DNA of 64,000 bases from Zygnema cylindricum (lineage: Eukaryota; Streptophyta; Zygnematophyceae; Zygnematales; Zygnemataceae): NCBI GenBank assembly GCA_037447655.1, contig JBBHKE010001852.1, positions 62,001-126,000 of the forward strand. The letters are read 5' to 3'. Shown one piece after another: positions 25,501 to 35,000 of the stretch. Each line of letters starts with the position of its first letter. The first letter of the stretch is position 1. The notes under the pieces were generated by a model that searched no databases, was not told where the DNA came from, and worked only from the letters and a program-made list of their open reading frames with translations. The translations under genes were made by a program, and so were the position numbers.

Positions 25501-27824
25501 AAAATTGAAAACAAAAACGAAAACTAAATATAAGAATAAAAGACAAAGTTTAAAAGCCGAAAAGGAAAGAAAAACAAGAAGGGACCAAAACGAAACAGCG
25601 CCGATCTTACGAGCATGTGAAGGGGGTCAAGAACGATTTCAAATTCAAAAACTTAAATATGCAAGAAAAATATTTTGTAAGAATAATAATTTGCAAGAAT
25701 GAAAATTTGCGAGAACAAAAAATTGTAAGAAGACGGTATTAAAATCGTACTTCTTATTGCAAACCATTCTGTTCGAGTAACCGCCGTAAGTCGGCGTACC
25801 GTCTTTTTCGAAAGAATTGTATGTAAAAACAGCCTTAGGGCAATATTGCTCCAAATTCTTTCTACAACAATCACATTTGTGACAAGAGTTTACGAGGCAA
25901 CCGACTCCCACATGGTCCCCCAATTTAAACTCGGTCACATCCACGCCAATTTTGGTGACTAAACCGACCAACTCGTGCCTATAGTAATAACACCATATAG
26001 CAAAACGACAAAACTGTTTAATATTTTATTTGGGTTAGTGGTTTAGGGCGGGTTTAGTGTGTTAGTTAGGGTGTGTTAGTTCAAGGTTTTTAAGGTTTTT
26101 CTAGGCGTTGTTGGTTGTTTTGAGGGGTTTTTAGGCTCTTATATTGGTATATTGAAATGGTGTCACGTCACATTATACAAATGATTAGACCAGGAGATTT
26201 TATACAAGGTGCATTTGAAAAAACTGGTAAATATACGCAATTGGAGAGGGAGGGGGAGGAAGGAAGGGGAAGGAGAAAGGAAAGATTGGGGAAGCAGGGA
26301 GAGGGAGAGAGAGGGAGATAGAGAAGAGTAAACACGGAGGGGCAAGGGGAGAAGGAGAGAAGAGGAAAGAGTGGAGAGAGAGACAGGTAATAGGAGGAGA
26401 AATAGAAGGAGAAGGGACGGGAGGATATACCCGGGAACCATAGGAAAGGTGGAGTTTCCCCAGTCTCCTCGAATCTGATGAAGGTCAGTGTGACAGACGC
26501 CACAAAATTTGATGGAAAATTCCACGTCAGCAGGACCTACTGCCCTGCAACGTGGCGCCAATCCGCTTAGCAAGCGGCCGCAGAACGGAACCCGAAGCAC
26601 GGATACCGTTGGATTCAATCGTTGCAAAATTCCGATTCAGAAGCACGAACGCCGTCGGATTAAAACATTGAGGATACCAATTCAGATGCACGAGTACACA
26701 AACCGTGAATCGTAATTAGCGTTAATGTTTTTCTCGTCTCTTAAAACATCTTTTCTCCGTACACACATGTCGGATTGTGGATCTGACGGTTGCGATTGAA
26801 AGGTAAGATTCTCAGCTTCCAATTGGCGGTCTCAAATTGAAAATCCGACAAGTGTGTACGGAGGAAAGATGTTTTAAGTGGCGAAAAAAACATTAACGCT
26901 AATTACGATTCACGGTTGTACCGTCGGATTCGTCATTAGATGCACATCGATCGGGGAAGCACGAACACCGTTAGATTGAACAATTGAACAAGTATCAATA
27001 CAGAAGCAGGAACACCGTTGGATTAACTTATTGCAAGCATACCAATTCAGAAGCACGAACACCCGTTGGATTAAACCATGAAATGCAAACCAATAAGAAG
27101 CACGACTACCGTTAGATTCATCATTGGTGCACACTGTAACAAGTCTTAGCTACGAAGTACAGACCGTGAATCGTTATTAGTGTTAATATTTTTTTCGTCT
27201 CTATAAACATCTTTTCTATGTACACGCATGTCGGTTTCTAGATCTGACGTTGCGATTGAAAGTTAAGATTCTCAGCGTCCGATTGACGGTCTCAAATTAA
27301 AAACCAGACAATAGTGTACGGAGAAAAGATGTTTTAAGTGGCGAAAAAAATATTAACCCTAATAGCGATACAAGGTGGTTACACCGTCGATCGTATTTAG
27401 CGTGTTGAACACTAATTCGGCGCCCCTAAATTTTGACCCTTGAACCTTAAATAGAATAAATGACGCTATTTAAGGACGTGGACCATAATTTGCCACGTCT
27501 CCTGGCTCTTAATTAGAATTAATGACGCTAATTTTTTCTTTACTCTAATAATTTCTACACGCTAAATACGATCGACGGTGTACTGTACTCTTGCATCAAA
27601 TGATTGCATACACACCAATTCAATCAGCAATCTTATTTACTTATTTAGTCATTTTAGTCATTTTACCGAGGGCAGAAGCTACAGCAGTTCTAAACTACAC
27701 ATAAATAAACAGCCGTACAGTTTTGCTCAATCCGTACATACCTTCGATTAAAAGCAAAAGGAGATAAATATCCCGAAGGATCCCTCGCAGCATAGCCAAA
27801 TGTATTGCAGTCAGCCATAGCCAT
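22539..27824 (-). CDS. Cinnamyl alcohol dehydrogenase-type zinc dehydrogenase
   Basis: Eight exons on the minus strand all join in phase: 27824-27742, 26544-26431, 25978-25751, 25446-25307, 24880-24735, 24102-23949, 23497-23352 and 22589-22539. The protein is about 353 residues, normal for plant CAD. It is a medium-chain NADP(H) dehydrogenase expected to interconvert cinnamaldehydes or other aldehydes with alcohols. Catalytic zinc ligands are Cys42 (KFCGVCHTD), His67-Glu68 (PGHE) and Cys161 (PLLCAG). Structural zinc ligands are Cys98, 101, 104 and 112 in [17 protein letters not shown]. The nucleotide-binding loop is GLGGLG at 186-191. The N-terminus [14 protein letters not shown] and the last exon [11 protein letters not shown] are hallmarks of the plant CAD family. 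An in-frame ATG at 27899 would add 25 residues without family support; I chose 27824. Substrate is not fixed by sequence, and CAD-like enzymes in algae need not make lignin precursors. Confidence 0.92.
22646..22874. mobile_element. MITE inside the last CAD intron
   Basis: The left end ATACAACACGAATCGTTATTAG and the right end CAACGATTCACGGTG are degraded inverted ends. An internal AACAGCCACGTCATTTGGAC segment is shared with the element at 19846-20058. Confidence 0.6.
23130..23215 (+). repeat. tRNA-derived SINE-like element
   Basis: TGGCGCAGTGGTTAGTGC (23136-23153) matches a pol III A box, and AGTTCAAATC (23180-23189) matches a B box, at tRNA-like spacing. The intervening bases do not fold as a normal anticodon arm and no acceptor pairing is seen, so this is not a working tRNA gene. 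It lies in the last CAD intron, antisense to the gene. Confidence 0.5.
23610..23948 (+). repeat. About 95-base tandem repeat in CAD intron 6
   Basis: Three to four units share (C/A)CATAAA(T/C)GA(A/G)G, CTAGTATNTAACCATTAATA, ATTTCAATTTNGTT, TAACACCAAC and ATACAAAAACAC. The last unit runs straight up to the exon 6 donor at 23948-23947 (minus-strand GT). Confidence 0.75.
24105..24620 (+). repeat. Degenerate tandem repeat in CAD intron 5
   Basis: About four diverged units of 90-120 bases carry AAGTACACAA, CATTTTTGCAATTTGCACAA, GAACCAAAATCATNGAT and CTCCCTCTCCCATTA. The array starts at the exon 6 acceptor on the minus strand. Confidence 0.65.
26237..26420 (+). repeat. Polypurine GGGAGA tract in CAD intron 2
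   Basis: Almost pure G/A for 180 bases (GGAGAGGGAGGGGGAGGAAGG style). On the coding strand it is a CT-rich tract directly after the exon 2 donor at 26430. Long antisense-frame ORFs here are compositional artefacts. Confidence 0.85.
26585..27160 (+). repeat. AAGCACGAACACCGTTGGATT minisatellite split by a MITE
   Basis: Units of about 50 bases containing GAAGCACGAACACCGTTGGA, TTAAACNATTG and ACCAATTCA occur at 26585-26700 and resume at 26925-27160; a trace is seen at 27590-27630. The MITE at 26701-26917 interrupts the array and a second MITE begins at its right edge. All lie in CAD intron 1. Confidence 0.8.
26701..26917. mobile_element. Intact long-hairpin MITE in CAD intron 1
   Basis: The ends are near-perfect 36-base inverted repeats: AACCGTGAATCGTAATTAGC at the left and GCTAATTACGATTCACGGTT at the right. 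Pairing continues inward (CTTAAAACATCTTTTCTCCG against CGGAGGAAAGATGTTTTAAG). The 217-base element has no ORF and would fold as one long hairpin. Confidence 0.9.
27161..27378. mobile_element. Diverged copy of the long-hairpin MITE
   Basis: The order of blocks is the same as in 26701-26917 (ACCGTGAATCG end, ACATCTTTTC, GATCTGACG, TTGCGATTGAAAG, GTGTACGGAG, right end), with several substitutions and a decayed right end ATACAAGGTGGT. Confidence 0.85.
27380..27582. mobile_element. MITE with perfect 26-base TIRs
   Basis: The left end TACACCGTCGATCGTATTTA is exactly matched by the inverted right end TAAATACGATCGACGGTGTA; pairing extends to 26 bases. Terminal TA on both sides fits TA target duplication. 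The core holds GGACGTGGACCATAATTTGCCACGTCTCC, also present in 40998-41218. It abuts the MITE at 27161-27378. Confidence 0.9.
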
Positions 27825-29253
27825 CTTTCTAATATCCTGGCTCTTCTCAATACCAAGAGACTTACAAAACCCTAAACTGGTTCCAAAGACTTCACACAAT
27901 TTATTCTACTGGAAGCTATGAATAAAGAACAAATAGAGCTTTGCCACGGAGGCAAGAATCGCATATTGCTAAAGGGGAGGGGAGCAATCAGCTTGAAAGG
28001 CAACAACCGGTGATTTGAAAGAAAACGACAAGCGGTCGAATTTATTTGCCAGGCTGGATGTACGGCAAGGTAAAATCGTTTTCCCAATCGTTATCCGTCG
28101 ACCTCGATGATTGTAACGTTTATCCGTACGGTTTTATCTGTACGGTATGAACCGTACCGTAGCACAGTTCAAGTTTGCGAAAACAATTTCAAAGGGTACG
28201 GCATACTAAATTTCCTATTATACTAAATTTCTAATATACGGAATATTACGAATCAGTTATATGTACAGCGAGTATCGTACACGGAAACTGTTGGAAATAA
28301 GCATAGTTGTTCAAATCGCGCAATTTTTTCAATTTTTCCTATTGAAACGTATAATTCGTGACTTTTGAAAAAATCGCAAAAAAAAGTCTACTGTAAACTG
28401 AAACTGGAAATATACGGCAACCTGTAAACAAATTACGGTAACTGTACATTTTTTTACGGATATGTACGGCATTTCAGGAAAAGATACGTCGTAGTTATTG
28501 GTACTTTCTGTTCAGTGAACTGAACAGGAATATCACGGAACTTGTACGTTATTTCATCGAAAATGTACGGACATTTTCGAAAAGAGACGTCGAACGTCAC
28601 ACTAATTTCGCGCGGTAAGTTTGAAAATTGTACGGACGTCTTCTTCAATTTTTTTTGAAAGAAGCCGCCATGGAATATTGAAAATTTCTGCCTGTCAGAT
28701 ACGCTCAGACAGGCTCAGACAGACGGAATTTGATAAAAATTTACATTTGCGGACGTTCGAGTCCAGGTAATCCGAATATGTGGCATTGCTTAATTTCGAC
28801 GTCTCCACTACCAGTTGGTAAAGGAATTCCGATACCGTCATGGAGTGTGATATGTAATTAAACATTTTTAATATTTTAGCGCTCATTTAACGGGAAAAAC
28901 TTGCAAACTGCGCTATATGTATAAGTTTTTTTTTTCATGTACGGAATAGTACGGAAGGAAATTCATTAACGATTTTTAACGATTTGTTCAAAAGGTTCAA
29001 TGCGTTCGTTACGTATAATTCGTCGCGATTGGTACGTTCGCACTAATCGCCGTGAACAAGTATGGAAACAAGTGCTATGCAGTATGCACTATATTCTGCG
29101 TTTCGTACATGACCCATACTTTACATTTTAATAAGTCACTTGTACCTTCTGGTTCACTGTACTTTCATGAGTTATCCCTCCGTTTCTTAGGACCAATAAG
29201 AACGCTTCATTATATTAGTCTTTCCTAAGGGTAACGCGCTCTCCTTTCCCTTT

Positions 29254-29411
29254 GCACACTTGTCGGATTATGGATCTGACGGTTGGCATTGAAAGCCAAG
29301 ATTCTCACCGTCCCATTGGCGGCCTCCAAGTGAAAATAGTACAAATGTGTTTGGAGAAAATATGTTTTAAGTGGCGAAAAAATTATAACACTCATAGCGA
29401 TACACGGTGTA
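29254..29411. mobile_element. Right part of a long-hairpin MITE
   Basis: GCACACTTGTCGGATTATGG, GATCTGACGGTTGGCATTGAAAG and the right end CATAGCGATACACGGTGTA match the core and right end of the 26701-26917 type. The left arm is absent or unrecognisable. Confidence 0.7.
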
Positions 29412-31324
29412 CTGTTGTGTATCAGCAAAAAACTTATCGCGATAAAAGCGATACCGGTAGTTATCAGTTATCGAACGGCGAGGGGACCAGATATATCGGT
29501 CCGAGACCAACAAATTCCTTATCGGCTATGTGGAAAAAGTGGCACCACGTAAGTTACGATCAGATACAAGAAATATTTAAACATTTTTCAGACAGACCAA
29601 TTTTAAATTCAAATCTTCATTTGCATATCAGTTACGTGCATACGAAGTCACCTTACCACACAATTTGTTTACTCTTTGCAGACGCCTTGTCTTCTACACC
29701 AGCTCGTCAGTCCTTTGATATATCGTCAATGTTTATATATGGCCCTACAACGTGTGCAAGCTTCTATCCTCCTTTCGATCGTTTACTGCAGTTATGAATT
29801 GTTGATGTGTTCCGGAAACTCCCGCCTCGTGCTCCTCCGAGATTTGAGGACATACATGACTGCCTTTTGTAGATTTTTAGTTGTGTTGGGGATTGGGTCA
29901 TTGTGGATTTACATATCATATTACGTGTTCACATTTCCTCTCTTTGTTTTTTTACCCTGCTTGTAGGTTTCCAGTTTTAGCCATGCCAACCTTTTTGTAC
30001 CCTTCGACCCAGGTGGTTTACCATCGCTCTTTTTGTTTCAATCTGATTTTTTTATTTATTCTAGTCACTAGGATCAGTTTCTTCATAAAGCTGATAATCG
30101 GATGTCGCATATTGGATTATTGCTGCAGCAGTACATTTTCATGTATAACTTTATCGGTTTTGAACTTATCCGCAACAACATTACTACAAGACTTCAACTG
30201 GCCCAAACGACATTATTTAAAACGAATTGGAGCAGTCCTACAGAAATTCCTTTGTAGGATTAAAAAGCAGCAAACCATTCCAAGAAACAAACTAAACAAA
30301 TATTAAAAAACAACTCATAATGCGAAACATTAAACTGCAGCATATCATTATTACAAATTATAGCACATATGGGAACCAAAACAAATGAGCAAATACAAAA
30401 CATGTACTGCAAAAGCTATACTCAGACCCCATCTACAAGCCCCTGGATAAACCCTATAAACCCTACCACATTATTTAGAGACACCGGTACATCCTAATGC
30501 TGAAATAGAATTTACTTTTGACTTCAGATGACTAATCGACTTTGACTTCAAATAACTTCGACTAAAGACGTACACCATTACAGAACTAAGTGCATATATA
30601 CTAACTGATCTATAATAATTCTCAACGGAATTGAACATTCATCTCCATAGAAAACTTCCGGCAGGAAAATAATGACTGCACGATCAACAACTCCCTTTGT
30701 TGGATTGCACAAGATATTCTTCCCCTAAAAGCTCCTCTCTAGTTTTACCTCCAAAAGATGCGAAACTCTGTCTCTTATGTCAAAGAGAACCCAGCTGCCG
30801 TCTCCGAATCTCGCTCCAATCCTGGCAGTTTGGTCTTTCGGGGTTTTTTAGGGTTTTTGGGGTTTTTAAATGACAAAACCATTATACCCAGGTTCCAGCT
30901 GAGGCCTTAAACGGTTCAACAAACAGACAGCTTTCTGCCAGAAACTTCTGTCTTAAAATGAATAAAGATCTGCCATCCGCGAATCCTAACCAGACATAAC
31001 AGGTTTTTAAATTTATCCCCTTGCGAGAAACATATCCTCGAATACTTATTAGCGATCATTGCCTGGGTCCGGCCACTTAAACATCATCGTCGAGAAAAAG
31101 AAGTAAAAAAAAGCAGAAAAGCCCAAAAAAAAGTCGCAGCTGTACTCTTCCCTTTACATGTGCTGGTATCGCCCTTTGAATCGTTTCGATTGTCGATTGC
31201 GTTTTGCCAAACGCCACGATTGTGTTTGTCGAGGCCTCAAAAGCTCATCGAGAAGCTTTTCTGTGGCTCTCTCTGATGTTGCCTGTTTCTCCACAAGAAC
31301 ATTCAAACACAGGAAATCAGAGAC

Positions 31325-31620
31325 ACTATCGTACTGTAGTTCATATCTTATTGGATTGTATTGTATTGAAGATTCTATCTCATCTCTACCTTATTGGAGT
31401 TTCTATCTTATTGAAGGTCCTACCTATCAAAGGTTATATTTTATTGAAGGTTCTGTCTTATTAAAGGTTCTATGTCTTGTTGAAGGTTTTACACATCAGA
31501 GGCTCTATCTTATTGAAGGTTCTACCTTATCAAAGATTCTATCTTACTGAAGGTCGTATCTTATGGAAGGTTATATCTTACGGAAGGTTATATCTTATTG
31601 AAGGTCCTCTCTTATTGATC
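31325..31620 (+). repeat. Short-unit minisatellite, TATCTTATTGAAGGTTC
   Basis: About 15-18 imperfect units of 15-17 bases share TCTTATTGAAGGTTC, with variants such as CCTTATCAAAGATTC and CTTACGGAAGGTTA. An ORF across it is a repeat artefact (recurring YLIEG). Confidence 0.9.
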
Positions 31621-31839
31621 ACAAGAAAATAGCAGACACTGAACAAATCACAACCTTTTGGGTTTGGTCTTTTGAAAAGACTTTGCAAAGACTATACCCA
31701 AACTAGTGAGAGTGGCTGAGGAATCCCAACATATTAAAGCTATGTTGCCACTTTAAGGAAACTACAACGTGAATAGTTATTAGAAAAAAGGAATTATTAG
31801 AGTCGGGTTCATATTAAAGTTATAGAGTCTAATTCAGTT

Positions 31840-31980
31840 CCAAATGGCGTTGTTGTTTTTGAACAGTTTAAAGAATTAGCATTAAGAAAAAAACAGCTAT
31901 CAACACTATTTGTGGTAAGAAGGAAAAAAAAAACAGCAATTCCTTAGTGCTATCAACGCTTATAACGATTCACATTGTAG
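31840..31980. mobile_element. MITE fragment, subtype with TGAACAGTTTAAAGAATTAG
   Basis: The core (AAATGGCGTTGTTGNTNTTGAACAG, then GAATTAGC(A/G)T(T/C)AAGAAAAA) recurs at about 59755-59810, and the right end ATAACGATTCACATTGTAG is a decayed terminal repeat. Confidence 0.55.
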
Positions 31981-32054
31981 GCTGGGGTAAGTAGCAAAGA
32001 TTATAGAAAAAAATAAGCATTGAAATAGCCATTCATGTAAACCTCAAACATGAA

Positions 32055-35000
32055 CTAATGCCCAATCTGGTCAATTGTACTAACTGACTTCCATGTCTGA
32101 GGTAAAAGCTGAAAAATTCTGGTGATGATTGTGAGACGTACAGGATGCAGAAAGGGAAAGCGAAGAGTGCTTAATTCGATTCCCATGCGAATACGCAAGT
32201 CGATTCCTAAATGGTCAATTCCAACCATTGTCACCTCCTGCACCCGGCCAGCCATGGAAATAATGAGAACATACAGCCCTTAACTACACCTTGTATCGCT
32301 ATTAATGTTCACAACATTAATTTGGTCACAATTTTTTTTGACTAAAATCACAAAAAGTATTAAGAACACTATTTAAAAAGTGGAATACAAGCTGCCACGT
32401 CTCACTAGAATAGCTTAGAATTACACATTCCAATTCAGAATTTAGCGATGGGCATGAAAACAACTGGAAGAACTATATGTTGATTCCCCATTCTATACAC
32501 CTATGACTCGGTATGATACACGTGTACCACGGAGAAACCACATATAGCGTTACCAATTGTTTTTCACACATTCAAACAATGGTTTCACCTAACTACTCAT
32601 AGTATAACAGTGTAAGTTATTTACATCGACCACCAAGCCTCGCTCTCGTAGGCAGAGATCTGCCATACAACGCCTCGCTTGGTCCAAATTGTTGGCACGG
32701 TCCATTATGGTGGGCGCAGTATGGGCCAACATATCCGGCCTCGAGGCACTCCAAGCCGCCACTTCCACGTTTTCCTACAAGAAAATATCATTCAAATTCA
32801 ATATTCCACGTTTCCCTACAGGAAAAAGTCAACCATAGTTGGTAAACTGTGACCAATAACAGAGCAGCTACATTTTTTCTGTTCAATGATGTCAAGATTT
32901 ATCACATTACTCGGGCGAGGACTAGAAGCACTTTGCGATGAACCTGGCACTGTACAATTTGACTTCACAGGAAAAATAAAATAAAATTGCCATTTGTCCT
33001 AGCAATAGTCGATCAATTAGGAACGGGAACTGTCCACAGGACTGAACTTCATCGTTTACTGCCATTTTGATAAAACATAGCAACACAGAAAAAACTCTCC
33101 TTGAATGCAGGTTCAAACCTGTTTTTGATTCCAGAATAAGTTTTTGAATCTAAGAGCTTGCGTTCCAACTCGTAACAAAATAACAAGTGACTTATGGCAC
33201 TAAAGAAACCTGAAAAAATTCCACCCACGTTTACGACCATCTTTTTCCTAATTTCTTTCCTAAAATCATTACGGACATTTCCTACCTGAATTCCTGACGT
33301 GCTGTCCAGCTGAATGCTCAGAATCTCGACCTTATAAAGTGACACTCCTGTACCATCATCATCTCCATCCTCCCAGTTGCTTTCTCCACCCCATCCATTT
33401 CTTGTAGGAATATCAATAATTGTCCCTTCCCCTAAATCCCCAAACTGTATGACTCCCTCTACACCATCCATTCCATCTGCAATTGTCCCAAAATGATTGC
33501 TTATTGACCATTGAAGGCTTCCCTCTAATGCCCCCTCATGTAACTCCACAGCCCCACTCTCCAAGAGGTCAATATCCCCATCACCACCTAGTACTGCCCG
33601 ATTGACTTCCCCTCGGGAATCCAATCGGTTCAAATCATTTCCTTCACGATCTTCCCCTTGGATGTTCCTCATAGAATGGCCACTCTGATCTCCCCTCCCC
33701 GCATTACTCTCCACATCCCTTGAATTATTCACAACCTCATTCACATCCCCTTGTAACCTGTCATCCTCACTCTGTCCATGTGCAGTTTTTGTCCCCTCAA
33801 TATCCTGCTCATGTGCACCTCCTTTGCTAGCTTCCCTTTCTCCTCCCTCTGAGCTATCAGCATTCTCAGGCTGTTCATATTTCTTTGAGGGTGACTTGAT
33901 TGGTTCCCCCAACCACACTCCTGCCCGGACAACTCCTCGTGAATTTTTCCCAAGAACTTTTCCACTTTTCAAATCAAGAGTAAGAAACTCTGACCCACCC
34001 TCATCCGTGTCAAAAGATTGCTCCAAATCTGAATTGCAGTCAGAAAATTTATCATCCCAAAGGTCTCGCACACGCCTTTCCTCGTCTTCAGTGGCTCGCC
34101 TTACCACTCCAGTAATAATCAGCCTTCTAGACGGAAAGTCCATTTCATGACCATAGTCTGAAGTTGCAGCCTGCAATAGGATCACAATCCAGATTGATTC
34201 CCAGCACAATAGATAAAACCATAATTTTAGATTGAACCCGAGCATGTCAATAGAATTCATCACACTTCCTACATTCGACCACAGGAAAATATCATGATAG
34301 CAAGACAGATTCTCTGCTTCTGCACAGGATCCCTCACACTTCTACTATCGAATGAAAAAAACTACCGTGATGACAAGAAAGATTCTCTGCTTCTTCACGC
34401 ATCGCCGATTGATATGCAATAGCTACTCATGCTTATGCCGTTCAGATCTCAAATCTGCGAGACATCACAAAAACCCTTCCCTTAATCGTAGTCTGTAAGG
34501 AACAAAGGAAGTACCTCAGAAAGTCGAGCTGCAAACTCCCATGGGTGCACCCATTTGAGAGTCTCAGGGCCACCCCATGCCCCAAGCGAACCCATAGCTT
34601 CTGGTGACACTGTGTCCAACATTTCACTTAATCCACCGGGAAACTGTTCGTTTAATAACTGCCAAGTCCAACATCATAACCGAAATGATTAAAACAGGGA
34701 AGACATAAAACCATCAGTCAGGAAATTAAGTCAATGAAATAGACAAGATTAAAACATGGATAACAGTCAAAAGCGGATGATATGAAGCTTTACATAACAA
34801 TCATGATCTCAACCAAGAGTCCCATGGTTGTGCCTTTTATGGCACAGAAGCCACAGAAGGAAAGTTAGACAATCTGTGGATGCTTATACATGACATTAAT
34901 GTGGTAAAAATGGTTCACTGACCTTAATATCTTCTTCTGTGATTGTATCCTCATCATCAGTGAAGCTGCCGCTAGGTCCATCTATACGCTCTTCATCTCC

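Larger units (their letters stand above)
27900..32054. other. Gene-poor region between CAD and the split-barrel gene
   Basis: I see no convincing exon. About 28080-29060 is rich in GTACGG/CGTAC words; 29254-29411 is a MITE half; 31325-31620 is a short-unit minisatellite; about 31840-31980 is a MITE-like fragment. ORFs of up to 180 codons (for example 29252-29797) lack family motifs and splice context and overlap the MITE, so they were not called. Confidence 0.5.

Noticed and set aside
26545-26627. N-terminal extension of the CAD exon 2 reading frame (MQRLNPTV...)
   Set aside because: A strong acceptor (TTGCAG) lies at its junction with the true exon, and the real N-terminus in exon 1 (27824-27742) carries the family's GYAARDPSG motif in matching phase.
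29252-30306. ORFs of 181, 96 and 141 codons
   Set aside because: The first begins inside a MITE; none has recognisable motifs, consistent splice sites or balanced composition.
31158-31550. 130-codon ORF with repeated YLIEG
   Set aside because: It is produced by the TCTTATTGAAGGTTC minisatellite.
31330-31620. CRISPR-like array
   Set aside because: Units are contiguous and imperfect with no unique spacers, and the DNA is eukaryotic; the same applies to the arrays at 22319, 56600 and 58395.
34171-34263. ATG and hydrophobic leader in front of split-barrel exon 8 (MMNSIDMLGF...)
   Set aside because: It looks like a signal peptide but is intron read-through; the acceptor at 34171-34172 and in-phase upstream exons extend the protein to 38704.
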